Assembly: GCF_018918005.1 (NCBI RefSeq)
Contig: NZ_JAHLPR010000017.1
Span: 35,922-99,921 of the forward strand
Direction: 5' to 3'
Origin: Paenibacillus sp. MSJ-34
GTDB lineage: Bacteria > Bacillota > Bacilli > Paenibacillales > Paenibacillaceae
Length of the DNA: 64,000 bases
Shown here one piece after another: positions 46,843 through 55,502 of the stretch. A program made the translations under genes and the position numbers. Under the pieces are notes generated by a model. That model made no database searches. It was not told the DNA's origin and saw only the letters and a list, made by a program, of their open reading frames with translations. Each line of letters begins with the position of its first letter. The first letter of the stretch is position 1.

Positions 46843-46904
46843 ATTTCTTTTTCTTGTCAAAATCCAGCGAATATGTTAGGATTCTGAAAACAGGAGATGA
46901 TCTG

Positions 46905-47591
46905 ATGAATGGTAAACTGACATTTAAGACGTTGCATCCTCATAAACTTGTGGATGATGTAGTTAATCAGTTGCAGCATAAAATATCAACGGGCGAGATT
47001 CGTCCCGGAGATAAGATTCCGCCGGAACCGGAACTAATGGAGCTCTTCGGGGTTGGCCGGTCCACGATCCGGGAAGCGATCCGGGTTTTGGTGCACGCCG
47101 GCTTGCTTGAGAAAAAACAAGGGTACGGCACTTATCTGAAAGCCAGCCCTGTCATCCAAGAGCCCCTTACCCATCGACTGCATCGCGCAGAGCTTATAGA
47201 GGTATTCGAGGCAAGAAAAATGCTGGAGTTGGAAATATCCAGATTAGCCGCTCAACGCCGCGATGAAGATGATCTGCAAAACATGCGCACTCATTTGGAG
47301 GCGCGCAACTTTGCGTTGCGGCAAAATGACCGGGAACTGTATGCCAAGTCGGATATAGAGTTTCATATGGCTATAGCGATTGCCAGCAAAAACGGAGTTA
47401 TTATTGATTTATTTCGAACCTTTTCTCATGTTTTATCAAACGCGATGAACAAATTAAATCAAGAATATAGTTCGCATGATCCGCAATCCTATTATCATGA
47501 GCAGTTATATGAAGCGATTAAGCGTCAAGACTCTGAGCTTGCTTTAAAATGGACGCTTCTTATCCTGGAGGGAACAATCGCCGAGTTATAA
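46905..47591 (+). CDS. FadR-subfamily GntR transcriptional regulator
   Basis: 228 residues from ATG 46905, with AGGAGATGA upstream; the longer frame is rejected because it contains the terminator. The N-terminal wHTH (ISTGEIRPGDKIPPEPELME, GVGRSTIREAIRVLVHAGLL, KKQGYGTYL) is followed by an FCD ligand domain with the usual DIEFHMAIAIAS and YYHEQLYEAI metal-site residues. Effector unknown. It may regulate a carbon-source gene set, not clearly the operon before it. Confidence 0.92.
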   Translation: MNGKLTFKTLHPHKLVDDVVNQLQHKISTGEIRPGDKIPPEPELMELFGVGRSTIREAIRVLVHAGLLEKKQGYGTYLKASPVIQEPLTHRLHRAELIEVFEARKMLELEISRLAAQRRDEDDLQNMRTHLEARNFALRQNDRELYAKSDIEFHMAIAIASKNGVIIDLFRTFSHVLSNAMNKLNQEYSSHDPQSYYHEQLYEAIKRQDSELALKWTLLILEGTIAEL

Positions 47592-47708
47592 TCCGATTTT
47601 TTTAAAATCAAACAGCAGATGATATGATGTTTCATTGTCGCTTGGTATACTGGCGATCACATTCAAATTTCAGCAACTACTACCCCAAACGCTTAGGAGG
47701 AACATAAA

Positions 47709-48485
47709 GTGTCAAATATTATTGAGGTCAAAGACGTCCTTTGGGAACGCGAGCATAAATCCATATTGAAGAACGTCAATTGGACGATCCGTAAGGGGGA
47801 ACATTGGGCGTTGCTAGGGCTGAATGGTTCCGGAAAGACGACGTTATTGAATATGATAACCGGCTACATTTGGCCGACAAAGGGAGAGATTTCCGTCCTA
47901 GGCCATCAGTATGGAACCGTCGATTTGCGGGAAATGCGAAAACGGATCGGATGGGTAAGCTCTTCGTTCCAAGAACGAATTCATCCCAATGAGAAAACAC
48001 AACATCTGGTGATTAGCGGGTTGCATGCTTCCGTTGGATTATTTGAGCAACCAACGGAAGACCATATGCAAAAAGCCGTTTCCCTCATGGAAACACTCGG
48101 CTGCGCGCATCTTCTCGACCGCCCATATCAAACTTGTTCGCAAGGGGAGAAACAAAAGCTTCTTATCGCCCGAGCGCTTATGGCCTCGCCTGATTTGCTT
48201 ATTCTGGATGAAGCGGGTAACGGACTGGACTTTTTGTCCAGAGAATCCTTGCTCCAAAGCATCGCAAGTCTGGTTAATCAAAAGGATGCCCCAACGCTGT
48301 TGTACGTGACGCATCACGTAGAAGAAATATTGCCTGAATTTACACATTCCTTGCTGCTCCGAAAAGGAACGGTTTTTGCATCCGGAAAAACAGAGGAAAT
48401 TCTCACTAGCGAACAGTTATCGGCTTTATTTGAAACCCCTGTTCAAGTAAGTTGGAAAAATAACCGGGCTTGGCTTTCGCTATGA
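47709..48485 (+). CDS. ABC transporter ATP-binding protein (YlmA/ModF-like)
   Basis: 258 residues from GTG 47709, with AGGAGGAAC upstream. Walker A GLNGSGKT, signature CSQGEKQKLLIARAL, Walker B LLILDEAGNGLDF, switch VTHHVEEIL. It has no adjacent permease; YlmA/ModF-like ATPases of this type are often encoded alone. Its 3' end overlaps the convergent phosphatase gene by 6 bp. Confidence 0.9.
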   Translation: MSNIIEVKDVLWEREHKSILKNVNWTIRKGEHWALLGLNGSGKTTLLNMITGYIWPTKGEISVLGHQYGTVDLREMRKRIGWVSSSFQERIHPNEKTQHLVISGLHASVGLFEQPTEDHMQKAVSLMETLGCAHLLDRPYQTCSQGEKQKLLIARALMASPDLLILDEAGNGLDFLSRESLLQSIASLVNQKDAPTLLYVTHHVEEILPEFTHSLLLRKGTVFASGKTEEILTSEQLSALFETPVQVSWKNNRAWLSL

Positions 48486-49097
48486 AAGGTAATGCGAAAC
48501 ATCCCCATACAAATCAACTTCCGGTGTATCTTCATTCATAGTAATCTTGCACAAAGCAGTCGGGTAGATATCGGGCAAGTTTCCCATTTCATCAAGCTGT
48601 TTATTCAAAAAATAACCCATAATCGCTTTTAATGTGATCCGGTGCGTTACAATAAGAACCTCTTTGCTTTTATGCTTTGCAATGATATCTTTGATCGCAG
48701 GGATCGTTCTTCCAAGCAATTCGCGATAACTTTCCCCGTGTCCGGTAGGGGTGTATAAATGCGGTTGATTGAAAAACTGTTCATATTGAACGGGATATGC
48801 TTGTTGAATATGTTCTACATTTTGACCTTCCCACAGTCCCATATTAATTTCTTTTAGTGAATCAAGCGTCGAAATGTCAATCGGGCGATTCCCCAAAAGA
48901 ATCCGAGCCGTGCTTACCGCCCTTGGACTGGAACTGGAATAAATGGCGTCAAAATCGACGTTTCCCAAACGTTCCTTCAACCATTCGGCTTGCCGAATAC
49001 CGAATTCCGTAAGCGGGGAATCTTTATGCCCTTGCATCTTTTTTTGCAAGTTCCATTTCGTTTGACCATGACGGGTGAAATATAGTGTTGTTTTCAT
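48480..49097 (-). CDS. histidine phosphatase-family protein (PhoE/GpmB-like)
   Basis: 205 residues from ATG 49097 (MKTTLYFTRHGQTKWN), with AGGGGG upstream. RHG motif with the phospho-His, TEFGIRQAEWLKERL, SSSPRAVSTARILL, and a second catalytic His in VLIVTHRITLKAIMGY. Acts as a broad phosphatase or cobalamin-type phosphatase. A direct repeat (49157-49217) precedes it. Confidence 0.92.
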   Translation of the reverse strand: MKTTLYFTRHGQTKWNLQKKMQGHKDSPLTEFGIRQAEWLKERLGNVDFDAIYSSSSPRAVSTARILLGNRPIDISTLDSLKEINMGLWEGQNVEHIQQAYPVQYEQFFNQPHLYTPTGHGESYRELLGRTIPAIKDIIAKHKSKEVLIVTHRITLKAIMGYFLNKQLDEMGNLPDIYPTALCKITMNEDTPEVDLYGDVSHYLS

Positions 49098-49156
49098 AGA
49101 TGAATATCCCCCTATCGTTGCGATATGAATGCACGCTTTGTATATAGTAAAAACAT

Positions 49157-49217
49157 AAAACACTTTCTATGAAAAGTAACCATCCAATTGTACCTGTATT
49201 AGACCAAGCCGTTTCGG
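49157..49217 (+). repeat. 61-bp direct repeat, copy 1
   Basis: 53 of 61 bases match copy 2 at 50365. The plus strand contains a short frame ATG 49169 to TAG 49297 reading MKSNHPIVPVLDQAVSEG; the minus strand contains AATTGGATGGTTAC. It precedes the phosphatase gene on the minus strand. Confidence 0.75.
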
Positions 49218-49340
49218 AAGGGCCCGCCCCGGACGCACTTGTGAATGCCTTCTATAGCCCGAATTCCATACATGAAATCTGGCTTGCCGTTAAATAGCAG
49301 AAGCCGAAACCGGTAAAGCAGAGAATAATTCGACTAATGG

Positions 49341-49376
49341 AAAGGCAAGAACGTTGTATCATGTTCTTGCCTTTTT
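49341..49376 (-). terminator. Rho-independent terminator of the DapA-like gene
   Basis: A perfect 12-bp stem AAAGGCAAGAAC/GTTCTTGCCTTT with a 10-nt loop, about 60 bp beyond the minus-strand stop at 49437. Confidence 0.8.
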
Positions 49377-49436
49377 ACATTCGCGCCTTTGCCTTCGATA
49401 TTTGATTCGTGCCCCTAAAAGAACTTTTCACCCTGT

Positions 49437-50321
49437 CTAATAGTTTGTTTGAACCAGTTGAGTCCCGATTCTGGTTGCTTCCATGCTGATCGTTGTCATA
49501 GGCAGACGGAGCCGGTCCGAACGGATATATCCCCGTTGAGCGAGAAGCCATTTTAATGGAGCCGGATTCGGCTCGGAGAATAGGAATTCAACGAGCGGCA
49601 GCAACTGGTTAAACAACTCATTCGACTCCTCTATTTTTCCCGCTCGGAAAAGCTCGTACACTTGAACGAACTGGTCGCTGTCCAAGTTAGCGCTGGCCAG
49701 AATTCCCCCTTTAGCACCGCAGCATAAGGAAGCAAAAAAGAGAGCGTCTTCCCCGCATAGGAGCGGTTTTGACATGGATCGGGCCAGTTTGAAAATACGT
49801 TGTATATTGCCTGTGCTTTCTTTAAGCCCAATCACATGATCCATTTTCATAATGTTCTTTACCGTCTCAACAGTTAAAGAGACCCCGGTACGGTGAGGGA
49901 TATCATATAAAATAATAGGCAGATCCGCTTCGGCCAAAGCTTGAAAATGCCGGATGATGCCTTGTTGTGACGGACGGTTATAGTATGGGGTGACAACAAG
50001 GGCAGCATCGGCTCCGAGAGATTTAGCTTGTTCTGTTCTTTTCATTGTAGCTAGAGTACTATTAGAACCGGTTCCAACAATAAGCGGTATGTTATACGAT
50101 GCCGCTATCGCCTTGCGAGCCGATACAATAAGGGACTCCAATTCGTGAGATTCGATCACTGGGGATTCCCCGGTAGTTCCATTAATAATGAGACCGTGAA
50201 TTCCCCTGCTCACTAAACTTTGAACCAGTTCTTCAAATGACTTCATATCCAAATTTCCACGATGATCGAACGGCGTAACAATGGGAACCATGACGCCATG
50301 TAAAGTATCTTCTGTGAGCAC
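49437..50321 (-). CDS. DapA-family aldolase (dihydrodipicolinate synthase-like)
   Basis: About 294 residues; GTG 50321 has AAGGAG at 9 nt and TTG 50330 is the alternative. TIM-barrel class I aldolase: GTTGES phosphate/keto acid motif, Tyr in VVTPYYNRPSQQG and Schiff-base Lys in HVIGLKESTGN. Family members condense pyruvate with aldehydes (dapA, N-acetylneuraminate lyase, 4-hydroxy-2-oxoglutarate aldolase). The absence of lysine genes nearby suggests a catabolic role. Copy 2 of the 61-bp repeat lies just upstream. Confidence 0.88.
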   Translation of the reverse strand: MLTEDTLHGVMVPIVTPFDHRGNLDMKSFEELVQSLVSRGIHGLIINGTTGESPVIESHELESLIVSARKAIAASYNIPLIVGTGSNSTLATMKRTEQAKSLGADAALVVTPYYNRPSQQGIIRHFQALAEADLPIILYDIPHRTGVSLTVETVKNIMKMDHVIGLKESTGNIQRIFKLARSMSKPLLCGEDALFFASLCCGAKGGILASANLDSDQFVQVYELFRAGKIEESNELFNQLLPLVEFLFSEPNPAPLKWLLAQRGYIRSDRLRLPMTTISMEATRIGTQLVQTNY

Positions 50322-50364
50322 AGCTTTCAACTCCTTCCCCTCAATTCGCGATATGAAAAAGCCT

Positions 50365-50425
50365 AAAACACTTCCAATGAAAAGTAACCACCCAATTGTC
50401 TATGTAATAGACCGAGCCGTTTCGG
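50365..50425 (+). repeat. 61-bp direct repeat, copy 2
   Basis: Near-copy of 49157-49217. On the plus strand it begins a short frame (ATG 50377 to TAA 50466, MKSNHPIVYVIDRAVSVEP); on the minus strand it includes TTGGGTGGTTAC, close to the TTGGATGGT motif near the MocR gene. Confidence 0.75.
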
Positions 50426-50544
50426 TTGAACCGAACACTCTCGATATTGGTTGGAATGAAAAATAAGAGAAATGGATGGTTACGCTTCTGCTTCGTTCCT
50501 TTACGATCGGTTTGTACTAAATGTTAGAGATAGGAGATGAGAAT

Positions 50545-51456
50545 ATGAAGACCTCCACAGCGCTCAGACGGATCACTTGCTTGGCCATGCTGGCGTTGCT
50601 GCTTTTGACGGTCACAGGGTGCAGCACGGAAAGCATCGTCGTACTTGATCCGAAAGGGCCGATTGCCGGCGGGCAGCGGGATTTAATGTTCATTTCAACG
50701 GTATTGACGTCGATCGTTATCGTGCCGGTTCTGATTATGACCGCCATTATTGTTTGGAGATATCGCGACAGGAAAGGCAGAAAAGCGAAGTACACACCGG
50801 ATTGGGAGCATAGCACGAAGCTGGAAGTCATCTGGTGGGGGATTCCGATCGTAATTATTGCCATTCTGGGCGTGATTACAATCAAGAGCACGTATGACCT
50901 GGAGCCGTCCCAGCCCCTCGAGTCGGATCGCAAACCGTTGACGATTCAAGTGACTTCGCTGGACTGGAAATGGTTGTTTCAATACCCGGAGCAGGGGATT
51001 GCCACCGTGAATGTTGTCCATTTTCCGGAAGACACACCCATCCGATTCGAGATTACGGCCGATTCTCCCATGAATTCTTTTTGGATTCCCCAGCTTGGAG
51101 GACAAATTTACGCCATGTCCGGAATGGCGATGACGCTTTATTTGCAAGCCGATGAAGTTGGAGACTATTGGGGATCCGGTGCGAATTTCACAGGGAAAGA
51201 TTTTGCCAAGATGAATTTTGATGTGAAATCGACAACGCAGGAAGAGTTCGAGCAATGGGTGAACGAGATTAAAGCTTTATCACCGGAACTAACTTTGGAC
51301 GGCTACAAACAGCTGGCAGAGCCGGCCGCTTCCGAAGTTCAAACCTTTTCCGCTTTCCCGGAAGGCTTGTTTGAGATGACCGTAACCAAATACGGCGCTT
51401 CTCACAATCATGGCTTATCCTGGAAGGACATGCAAAAAATCAAGCTCCAGGAATAG
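50545..51456 (+). CDS. qoxA: cytochrome aa3 quinol oxidase subunit II
   Basis: 303 residues from ATG 50545, with AGGAG upstream. A lipoprotein signal peptide ends LLLTVTGCS. Two membrane helices (~35-110) precede the cupredoxin domain (TSLDWKWLFQYPEQGIATVN ... MNSFWIPQLGGQIYAMSGM). The Cu-A ligands Cys/Cys/His of cytochrome c oxidases are absent, which marks a quinol oxidase (QoxA/CyoA). Opens the operon. Confidence 0.95.
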   Translation: MKTSTALRRITCLAMLALLLLTVTGCSTESIVVLDPKGPIAGGQRDLMFISTVLTSIVIVPVLIMTAIIVWRYRDRKGRKAKYTPDWEHSTKLEVIWWGIPIVIIAILGVITIKSTYDLEPSQPLESDRKPLTIQVTSLDWKWLFQYPEQGIATVNVVHFPEDTPIRFEITADSPMNSFWIPQLGGQIYAMSGMAMTLYLQADEVGDYWGSGANFTGKDFAKMNFDVKSTTQEEFEQWVNEIKALSPELTLDGYKQLAEPAASEVQTFSAFPEGLFEMTVTKYGASHNHGLSWKDMQKIKLQE

Positions 51457-51480
51457 CGGGCTTCGAATTGGAGGGAGAGA

Positions 51481-53460
51481 ATGCCCATGTGGGACAACAT
51501 CAAAAGCTTTGCTTCGGAATTTTTTGTTACGGGCGATCCGTTAATTTACGGCGCGGATGTCAGCATTATTATAACCATTATTGGCATTGTATTTGGGCTT
51601 ACTTATTTCAAAAAATGGGGATGGTTGTGGCGTGAATGGCTAACGACTGTCGATCATAAAAAAATCGGCATTATGTACATTCTTGCCGCTTTTCTTATGC
51701 TGTTCCGCGGCGGCGTGGACGCGCTACTGATGCGGGCGCAGCTGGCAGTGCCGGAGCTGAGCTTCTTGACGCCCGATCATTATAATCAGGTTTTTACCAC
51801 GCATGGCGTGATTATGATTCTGTTTATGGCGATGCCGTTTATGTTCGGTTTGTTTAACGTAGTAGTACCGCTTCAGATCGGTGCGCGCGATGTCGCTTAT
51901 CCTTTCCTGAATGCGCTAAGCTTCTGGCTCTTCTTCTTCGGAGCCATGCTGTTTAACTTGTCCTTCGTCATCGGAGGATCTCCGGATGCGGGGTGGCTCG
52001 CTTATCCGCCTTATTCGGAACGGATGTTCAATCCGGGTGTCGGCCAGGATTTCTACATTTGGGGGATACAGATTTCAGGGATCGGCAGCTTGATTTCAGG
52101 GATCAATTTTATCGTGACGATTCTGAAAATGCGCGCTCCCGGCATGAAGCTGATGAAAATGCCGATGTTCTCATGGTCCGTTTTATCAAGCTGCATCGCC
52201 ATTATATTTTCTTTTCCCATCTTGACGGCAACCTTGGCGCTGCTGTTTCTGGACCGCTATTTGGGGGCGCATTTTTTCACCCTGGACGGCGGCGGCAATC
52301 CGATGATGTATATCAATTTGATCTGGATGTGGGGACACCCTGAAGTATATATTATCGTGCTGCCGGCCTTCGGCATTTTCTCGGAAATTGTATCCACCTT
52401 TGCGAAGAAAAAACTGTTCGGCTATAAATCCATGGTTTATGCCATGATGATTATCAGCATTTTATCGTTTTTTGTCTGGGCGCATCATTTCTTTACGATG
52501 GGCTCCGGCGCGGGGGTCAATTCCGTCTTTGCGCTTACGACGATGCTCATTGCCATCCCGACCGGCGTTAAGGTGTTCAATTGGCTGTTTACGATGTTCC
52601 GGGGAAAGATCACCTTCGAAACTCCGATGTTATGGACGATCGGCTTTATTGTTTGCTTTGTCGTCGGCGGGATGACCGGGGTGCTTCTGTCGGTGGCGCC
52701 GGCGGATTTTCAATTCCATAACAGCTATTTCCTGATCGCGCATTTTCACAATACGATCATTGGCGGTGTAGTATTCGGTTATTTCGCCGGCCTGTATTAT
52801 TGGTGGCCCAAGCTGTTCGGCTTTAAGCTGAATGAGCGAATAGGGAAATGGGCGTTCTGGTTCTGGAATATCGGATTCTATGTATGCTTCATGCCGCAAT
52901 ATGTGCTCGGGTTGATGGGAATGACGCGGCGCCTTGTCACCTACGGATGGGACAAGGGATGGTGGGAGATGAACCTGGTCTCCACGATCGGGGCCGCGCT
53001 GATGGGACTGGCCTTCTTGTTTCAGGTATGGCAAATCGCGTACAGCGTCAAGCATCTGCAGAAAGATGAAACGGGCGATCCGTGGAACGGACGCACCTTG
53101 GAATGGTCGCTTCCGTCTCCTGCGCCGCACTACAATTTTGCAACGCTGCCGCAGGTCTCTTCCCAGGATGAATGGTGGGAGGAGAAGCAGCGCAGAAAGA
53201 GCGGTCAATTCTCTCCGGCTCCGGTGAAGCTGGAACCGATCCATATGCCCAAAAATTCCGGCATTCCATTTGTGATGTCGATGTTCTGGTTCGCGGCCGG
53301 ATTCGGTTTTGTATTCGACTGGCTTTGGTTAACGATATCCGGTTTAGCGGGAGTAGCGGTATGCATGCTGGTTCATTCATTCAACTACGATACCGATTAT
53401 TACATCCCGGTGAAGGAGATTAAACGAACAGAGGGGGTAACGGGCGAATGGCTTCATTGA
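51481..53460 (+). CDS. qoxB: cytochrome aa3 quinol oxidase subunit I
   Basis: 659 residues, the usual QoxB length, with about 14-15 helices. The heme-copper core is intact: [12 protein letters not shown] opening, [20 protein letters not shown] with the Cu-B His and cross-linked Tyr, [10 protein letters not shown] with two Cu-B His, and HFHNTIIGG for the heme. It reduces O2 to water with electrons from menaquinol and pumps protons. GGAGGGAG precedes ATG 51481; it overlaps qoxC by 13 bp. Confidence 0.97.
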   Translation: MPMWDNIKSFASEFFVTGDPLIYGADVSIIITIIGIVFGLTYFKKWGWLWREWLTTVDHKKIGIMYILAAFLMLFRGGVDALLMRAQLAVPELSFLTPDHYNQVFTTHGVIMILFMAMPFMFGLFNVVVPLQIGARDVAYPFLNALSFWLFFFGAMLFNLSFVIGGSPDAGWLAYPPYSERMFNPGVGQDFYIWGIQISGIGSLISGINFIVTILKMRAPGMKLMKMPMFSWSVLSSCIAIIFSFPILTATLALLFLDRYLGAHFFTLDGGGNPMMYINLIWMWGHPEVYIIVLPAFGIFSEIVSTFAKKKLFGYKSMVYAMMIISILSFFVWAHHFFTMGSGAGVNSVFALTTMLIAIPTGVKVFNWLFTMFRGKITFETPMLWTIGFIVCFVVGGMTGVLLSVAPADFQFHNSYFLIAHFHNTIIGGVVFGYFAGLYYWWPKLFGFKLNERIGKWAFWFWNIGFYVCFMPQYVLGLMGMTRRLVTYGWDKGWWEMNLVSTIGAALMGLAFLFQVWQIAYSVKHLQKDETGDPWNGRTLEWSLPSPAPHYNFATLPQVSSQDEWWEEKQRRKSGQFSPAPVKLEPIHMPKNSGIPFVMSMFWFAAGFGFVFDWLWLTISGLAGVAVCMLVHSFNYDTDYYIPVKEIKRTEGVTGEWLH

Positions 53461-54074
53461 ACGAATCTGCGTATGACGATCAACCGGCATTCCATTCGGA
53501 TCGTCACGAGCATCCGGATATGGAGGAAATGCGCACCTTCGGATTTTGGATTTACTTGATGACGGATGTAATTATATTCGGGACGTTATTCGCTGCCTAT
53601 ATTGTCTTGCAAGGCAACAGAGACGGCGGGCCCGGACCTGAAGAACTGTTTGAGCTGAGCGGTATTATTGCAAGCACTCTTATTTTGCTGACCAGCAGTT
53701 ATACGAGCGGTCTCGCCGTGCTGTCTATGAATAAAGGCAATCGTCAGGCCCTGATGGGCTGGCTCGGCGTCACGGCATTGCTCGGTGCGGCATTCATCGT
53801 ACTGGAAGTCAATGAATTTGTTCATCTGGTACACGAGGGAGCCACCATCGGCACAAGCGCTTTTCTATCGGCTTTCTTTACCTTGGTTGGGACTCATGGG
53901 CTTCATGTATCTATAGGATTGGTCTGGATGGTTGCCTTGATTCTTCAACTGGCCAAGCATGGCATTACGCCGGTAACGAAACGTAAAGTGAATGTGATTA
54001 GCCTGTTTTGGCATTTTCTTGACGTCGTCTGGATTTTCGTATTTACGATTGTCTATTTGATGGGGGTGAGCTAG
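53448..54074 (+). CDS. qoxC: cytochrome aa3 quinol oxidase subunit III
   Basis: 208 residues, five predicted helices: [20 protein letters not shown], the conserved [11 protein letters not shown] and [18 protein letters not shown] blocks, and [18 protein letters not shown]. It belongs to the subunit III family (CoxC-like) that stabilises the oxidase. Overlaps qoxB; directly followed by qoxD. Confidence 0.95.
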   Translation: MASLNESAYDDQPAFHSDRHEHPDMEEMRTFGFWIYLMTDVIIFGTLFAAYIVLQGNRDGGPGPEELFELSGIIASTLILLTSSYTSGLAVLSMNKGNRQALMGWLGVTALLGAAFIVLEVNEFVHLVHEGATIGTSAFLSAFFTLVGTHGLHVSIGLVWMVALILQLAKHGITPVTKRKVNVISLFWHFLDVVWIFVFTIVYLMGVS

Positions 54075-54404
54075 ATGACGAAGCATGATATGACCGCTCC
54101 GCATGACGCCGGAAGCCACGGCTCCTTGAAATCCTATACGATCGGTTTCCTGTTCTCCATTATGTTGACGATCATTCCCGTTGCGGTCGTTGTATTTGGC
54201 TGGCTCGAGGGAATGGCGAACACCATCGTTCTGATGACGGCAGCCGTACTGCAGTTTGTCGTTCAACTCATTTATTTCATGCATCTGCGGGAGGAGAAAA
54301 AGCCTCGTTACAATCTGGTGACCTTGATTCTTGGTTTGTTCATTTTGCTCCTTATCGTTGTCGGCTCGATGTGGATTATGATGTTCAATCAGGTGGCAAC
54401 ATGA
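54075..54404 (+). CDS. qoxD: cytochrome aa3 quinol oxidase subunit IV
   Basis: 109 residues with three helices (SYTIGFLFSIMLTIIPVAVV, a second, and ILGLFILLLIVVGSMWIMMF) and the FVVQLIYFMHL motif of the COX4/CyoD family. ATG follows the qoxC stop directly (TAGATG). Confidence 0.93.
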   Translation: MTKHDMTAPHDAGSHGSLKSYTIGFLFSIMLTIIPVAVVVFGWLEGMANTIVLMTAAVLQFVVQLIYFMHLREEKKPRYNLVTLILGLFILLLIVVGSMWIMMFNQVAT

Positions 54405-54748
54405 GCAGGACTTCCGCAAATGTTACGATTTTTCTTATTGTTATGATTTTGCTTGTCATCACCGCGTGTAATAAGGAGACGAGGAACCAGGTTCATCATG
54501 AGGGAACGACTCCCCCTGTTGAAGCAAACGCAGCGGCATTATATAAGAAACAATGTTTGTCTTGCCATGCTGCCGATTTAAGCGGAAAGGTGGGACCGGA
54601 TTTGCGGGGGATCGGTTCTAAAATGGCGGAAAAGCAATTATTTGAGATAATTCATGATGGTGCAAAGGGCATGCCGGCATTTAAAAAAAGTTTGAGTGAA
54701 GAGGAAATGGAAGCTTTGGCGCAATGGCTCGCGGCAAATAAATCATAA
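54401..54748 (+). CDS. lipoprotein c-type cytochrome (CccB-like)
   Basis: 115 residues from ATG 54401, overlapping qoxD by ATGA. Signal helix with lipobox LLVITAC, then heme-binding CLSCH and Met ligand in GMPAFKKSLS. It matches small membrane-anchored cytochromes c551 that carry electrons near oxidases. Being inside a quinol-oxidase operon that does not need cytochrome c, it may feed another oxidase or help assembly. Confidence 0.88.
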   Translation: MSRTSANVTIFLIVMILLVITACNKETRNQVHHEGTTPPVEANAAALYKKQCLSCHAADLSGKVGPDLRGIGSKMAEKQLFEIIHDGAKGMPAFKKSLSEEEMEALAQWLAANKS

Positions 54749-54764
54749 AAGTGAGGGATTTTCG

Positions 54765-55340
54765 TTGAAAAAGGCGGCACTCTGCGTGTTGTTCTGTTTG
54801 ATGATCATGATAGCTGCCGCATGCGGCAGCGGAAAGCCGAATCAGCTTGGTTATCAGGTTGTACCTTTTGAAGCCGTCAACCAGTCTGGTGACCCGATGT
54901 CCTTGTCCCATTTAAAAGGCAAGGTTTGGATCGCAGATTTTATATTTACGTATTGTGCAACAGTGTGTCCGACCATGACGGCTAATATGTCCGAATTGCA
55001 AACGCGGTTAAAATCAGCAGGCGTTGAGGCAGAGTTAGTTTCTTTCTCTGTGGATCCGGAACGTGACGATCCCGCAGCGCTAAAACAATACCTTTTAAAA
55101 TTTGATGCCGATTTCTCGAATTGGCATGCGTTAACCGGCTACGAGTTTAACGAGATCAAAACATTTGCTCTGGATTCGTTTAAGACTGTCGTTGCCGAGG
55201 ATACGTCATCCGATCAAGTCATTCACGGTACTTCGTTTTTTCTGATTGATCCGTCGGGGACCGTGGTTGCCAAGTATGATGGAATGACGGATACGCCTTA
55301 CGATCAAATTATAAGAGATGTGAAGGCATTGCAGCGATAG
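54765..55340 (+). CDS. SCO1/SenC-family copper-insertion/redox protein
   Basis: 191 residues starting at TTG 54765, with GTGAGGG upstream. A lipoprotein signal ends AAACGS. The thioredoxin fold includes the copper-binding CATVCPTM (CxxxC) and His in QVIHGTSFFLID, and YCATVCP/VDPERDDPAALKQYLL are typical of SCO. It inserts Cu during oxidase maturation, consistent with its place after qoxABCD. Confidence 0.93.
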   Translation: MKKAALCVLFCLMIMIAAACGSGKPNQLGYQVVPFEAVNQSGDPMSLSHLKGKVWIADFIFTYCATVCPTMTANMSELQTRLKSAGVEAELVSFSVDPERDDPAALKQYLLKFDADFSNWHALTGYEFNEIKTFALDSFKTVVAEDTSSDQVIHGTSFFLIDPSGTVVAKYDGMTDTPYDQIIRDVKALQR

Positions 55341-55341
55341 G

Positions 55342-55428
55342 TTGGTAGAGATTGGCGGCTTGCTGCTTGTCGTTGTGGGCATTTTGCTGTACTTTGATAA
55401 AGTGAGTATAATCAATTCGTGGTTTTAA
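55342..55428 (+). pseudogene. C-terminal remnant of a CcdA-like cytochrome c biogenesis protein
   Basis: Immediately after the SCO stop, a frame reads LVEIGGLLLVVVGILLYFDK then VSIINSWF and stop, like the last helix of CcdA/DsbD-type thiol transporters. No start or upstream portion exists, so a deletion between the SCO gene and the end of ccdA is suggested. Confidence 0.6.
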
Positions 55429-55447
55429 ATCGTCTTTGCTTACAATG

Positions 55448-55502
55448 AAGGGGAATGAAAAGCTTATATAGATCGGATCTATACAAGCTTTCATTCCCCT
55501 TT
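55448..55502. terminator. bidirectional Rho-independent terminator
   Basis: A ~17-bp near-perfect stem (AAGGGGAATGAAAGCTT-type arms, one extra A) with TTTT on the plus side and a short A/T stretch on the minus side, between the qox operon and the convergent MocR gene. Confidence 0.88.
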
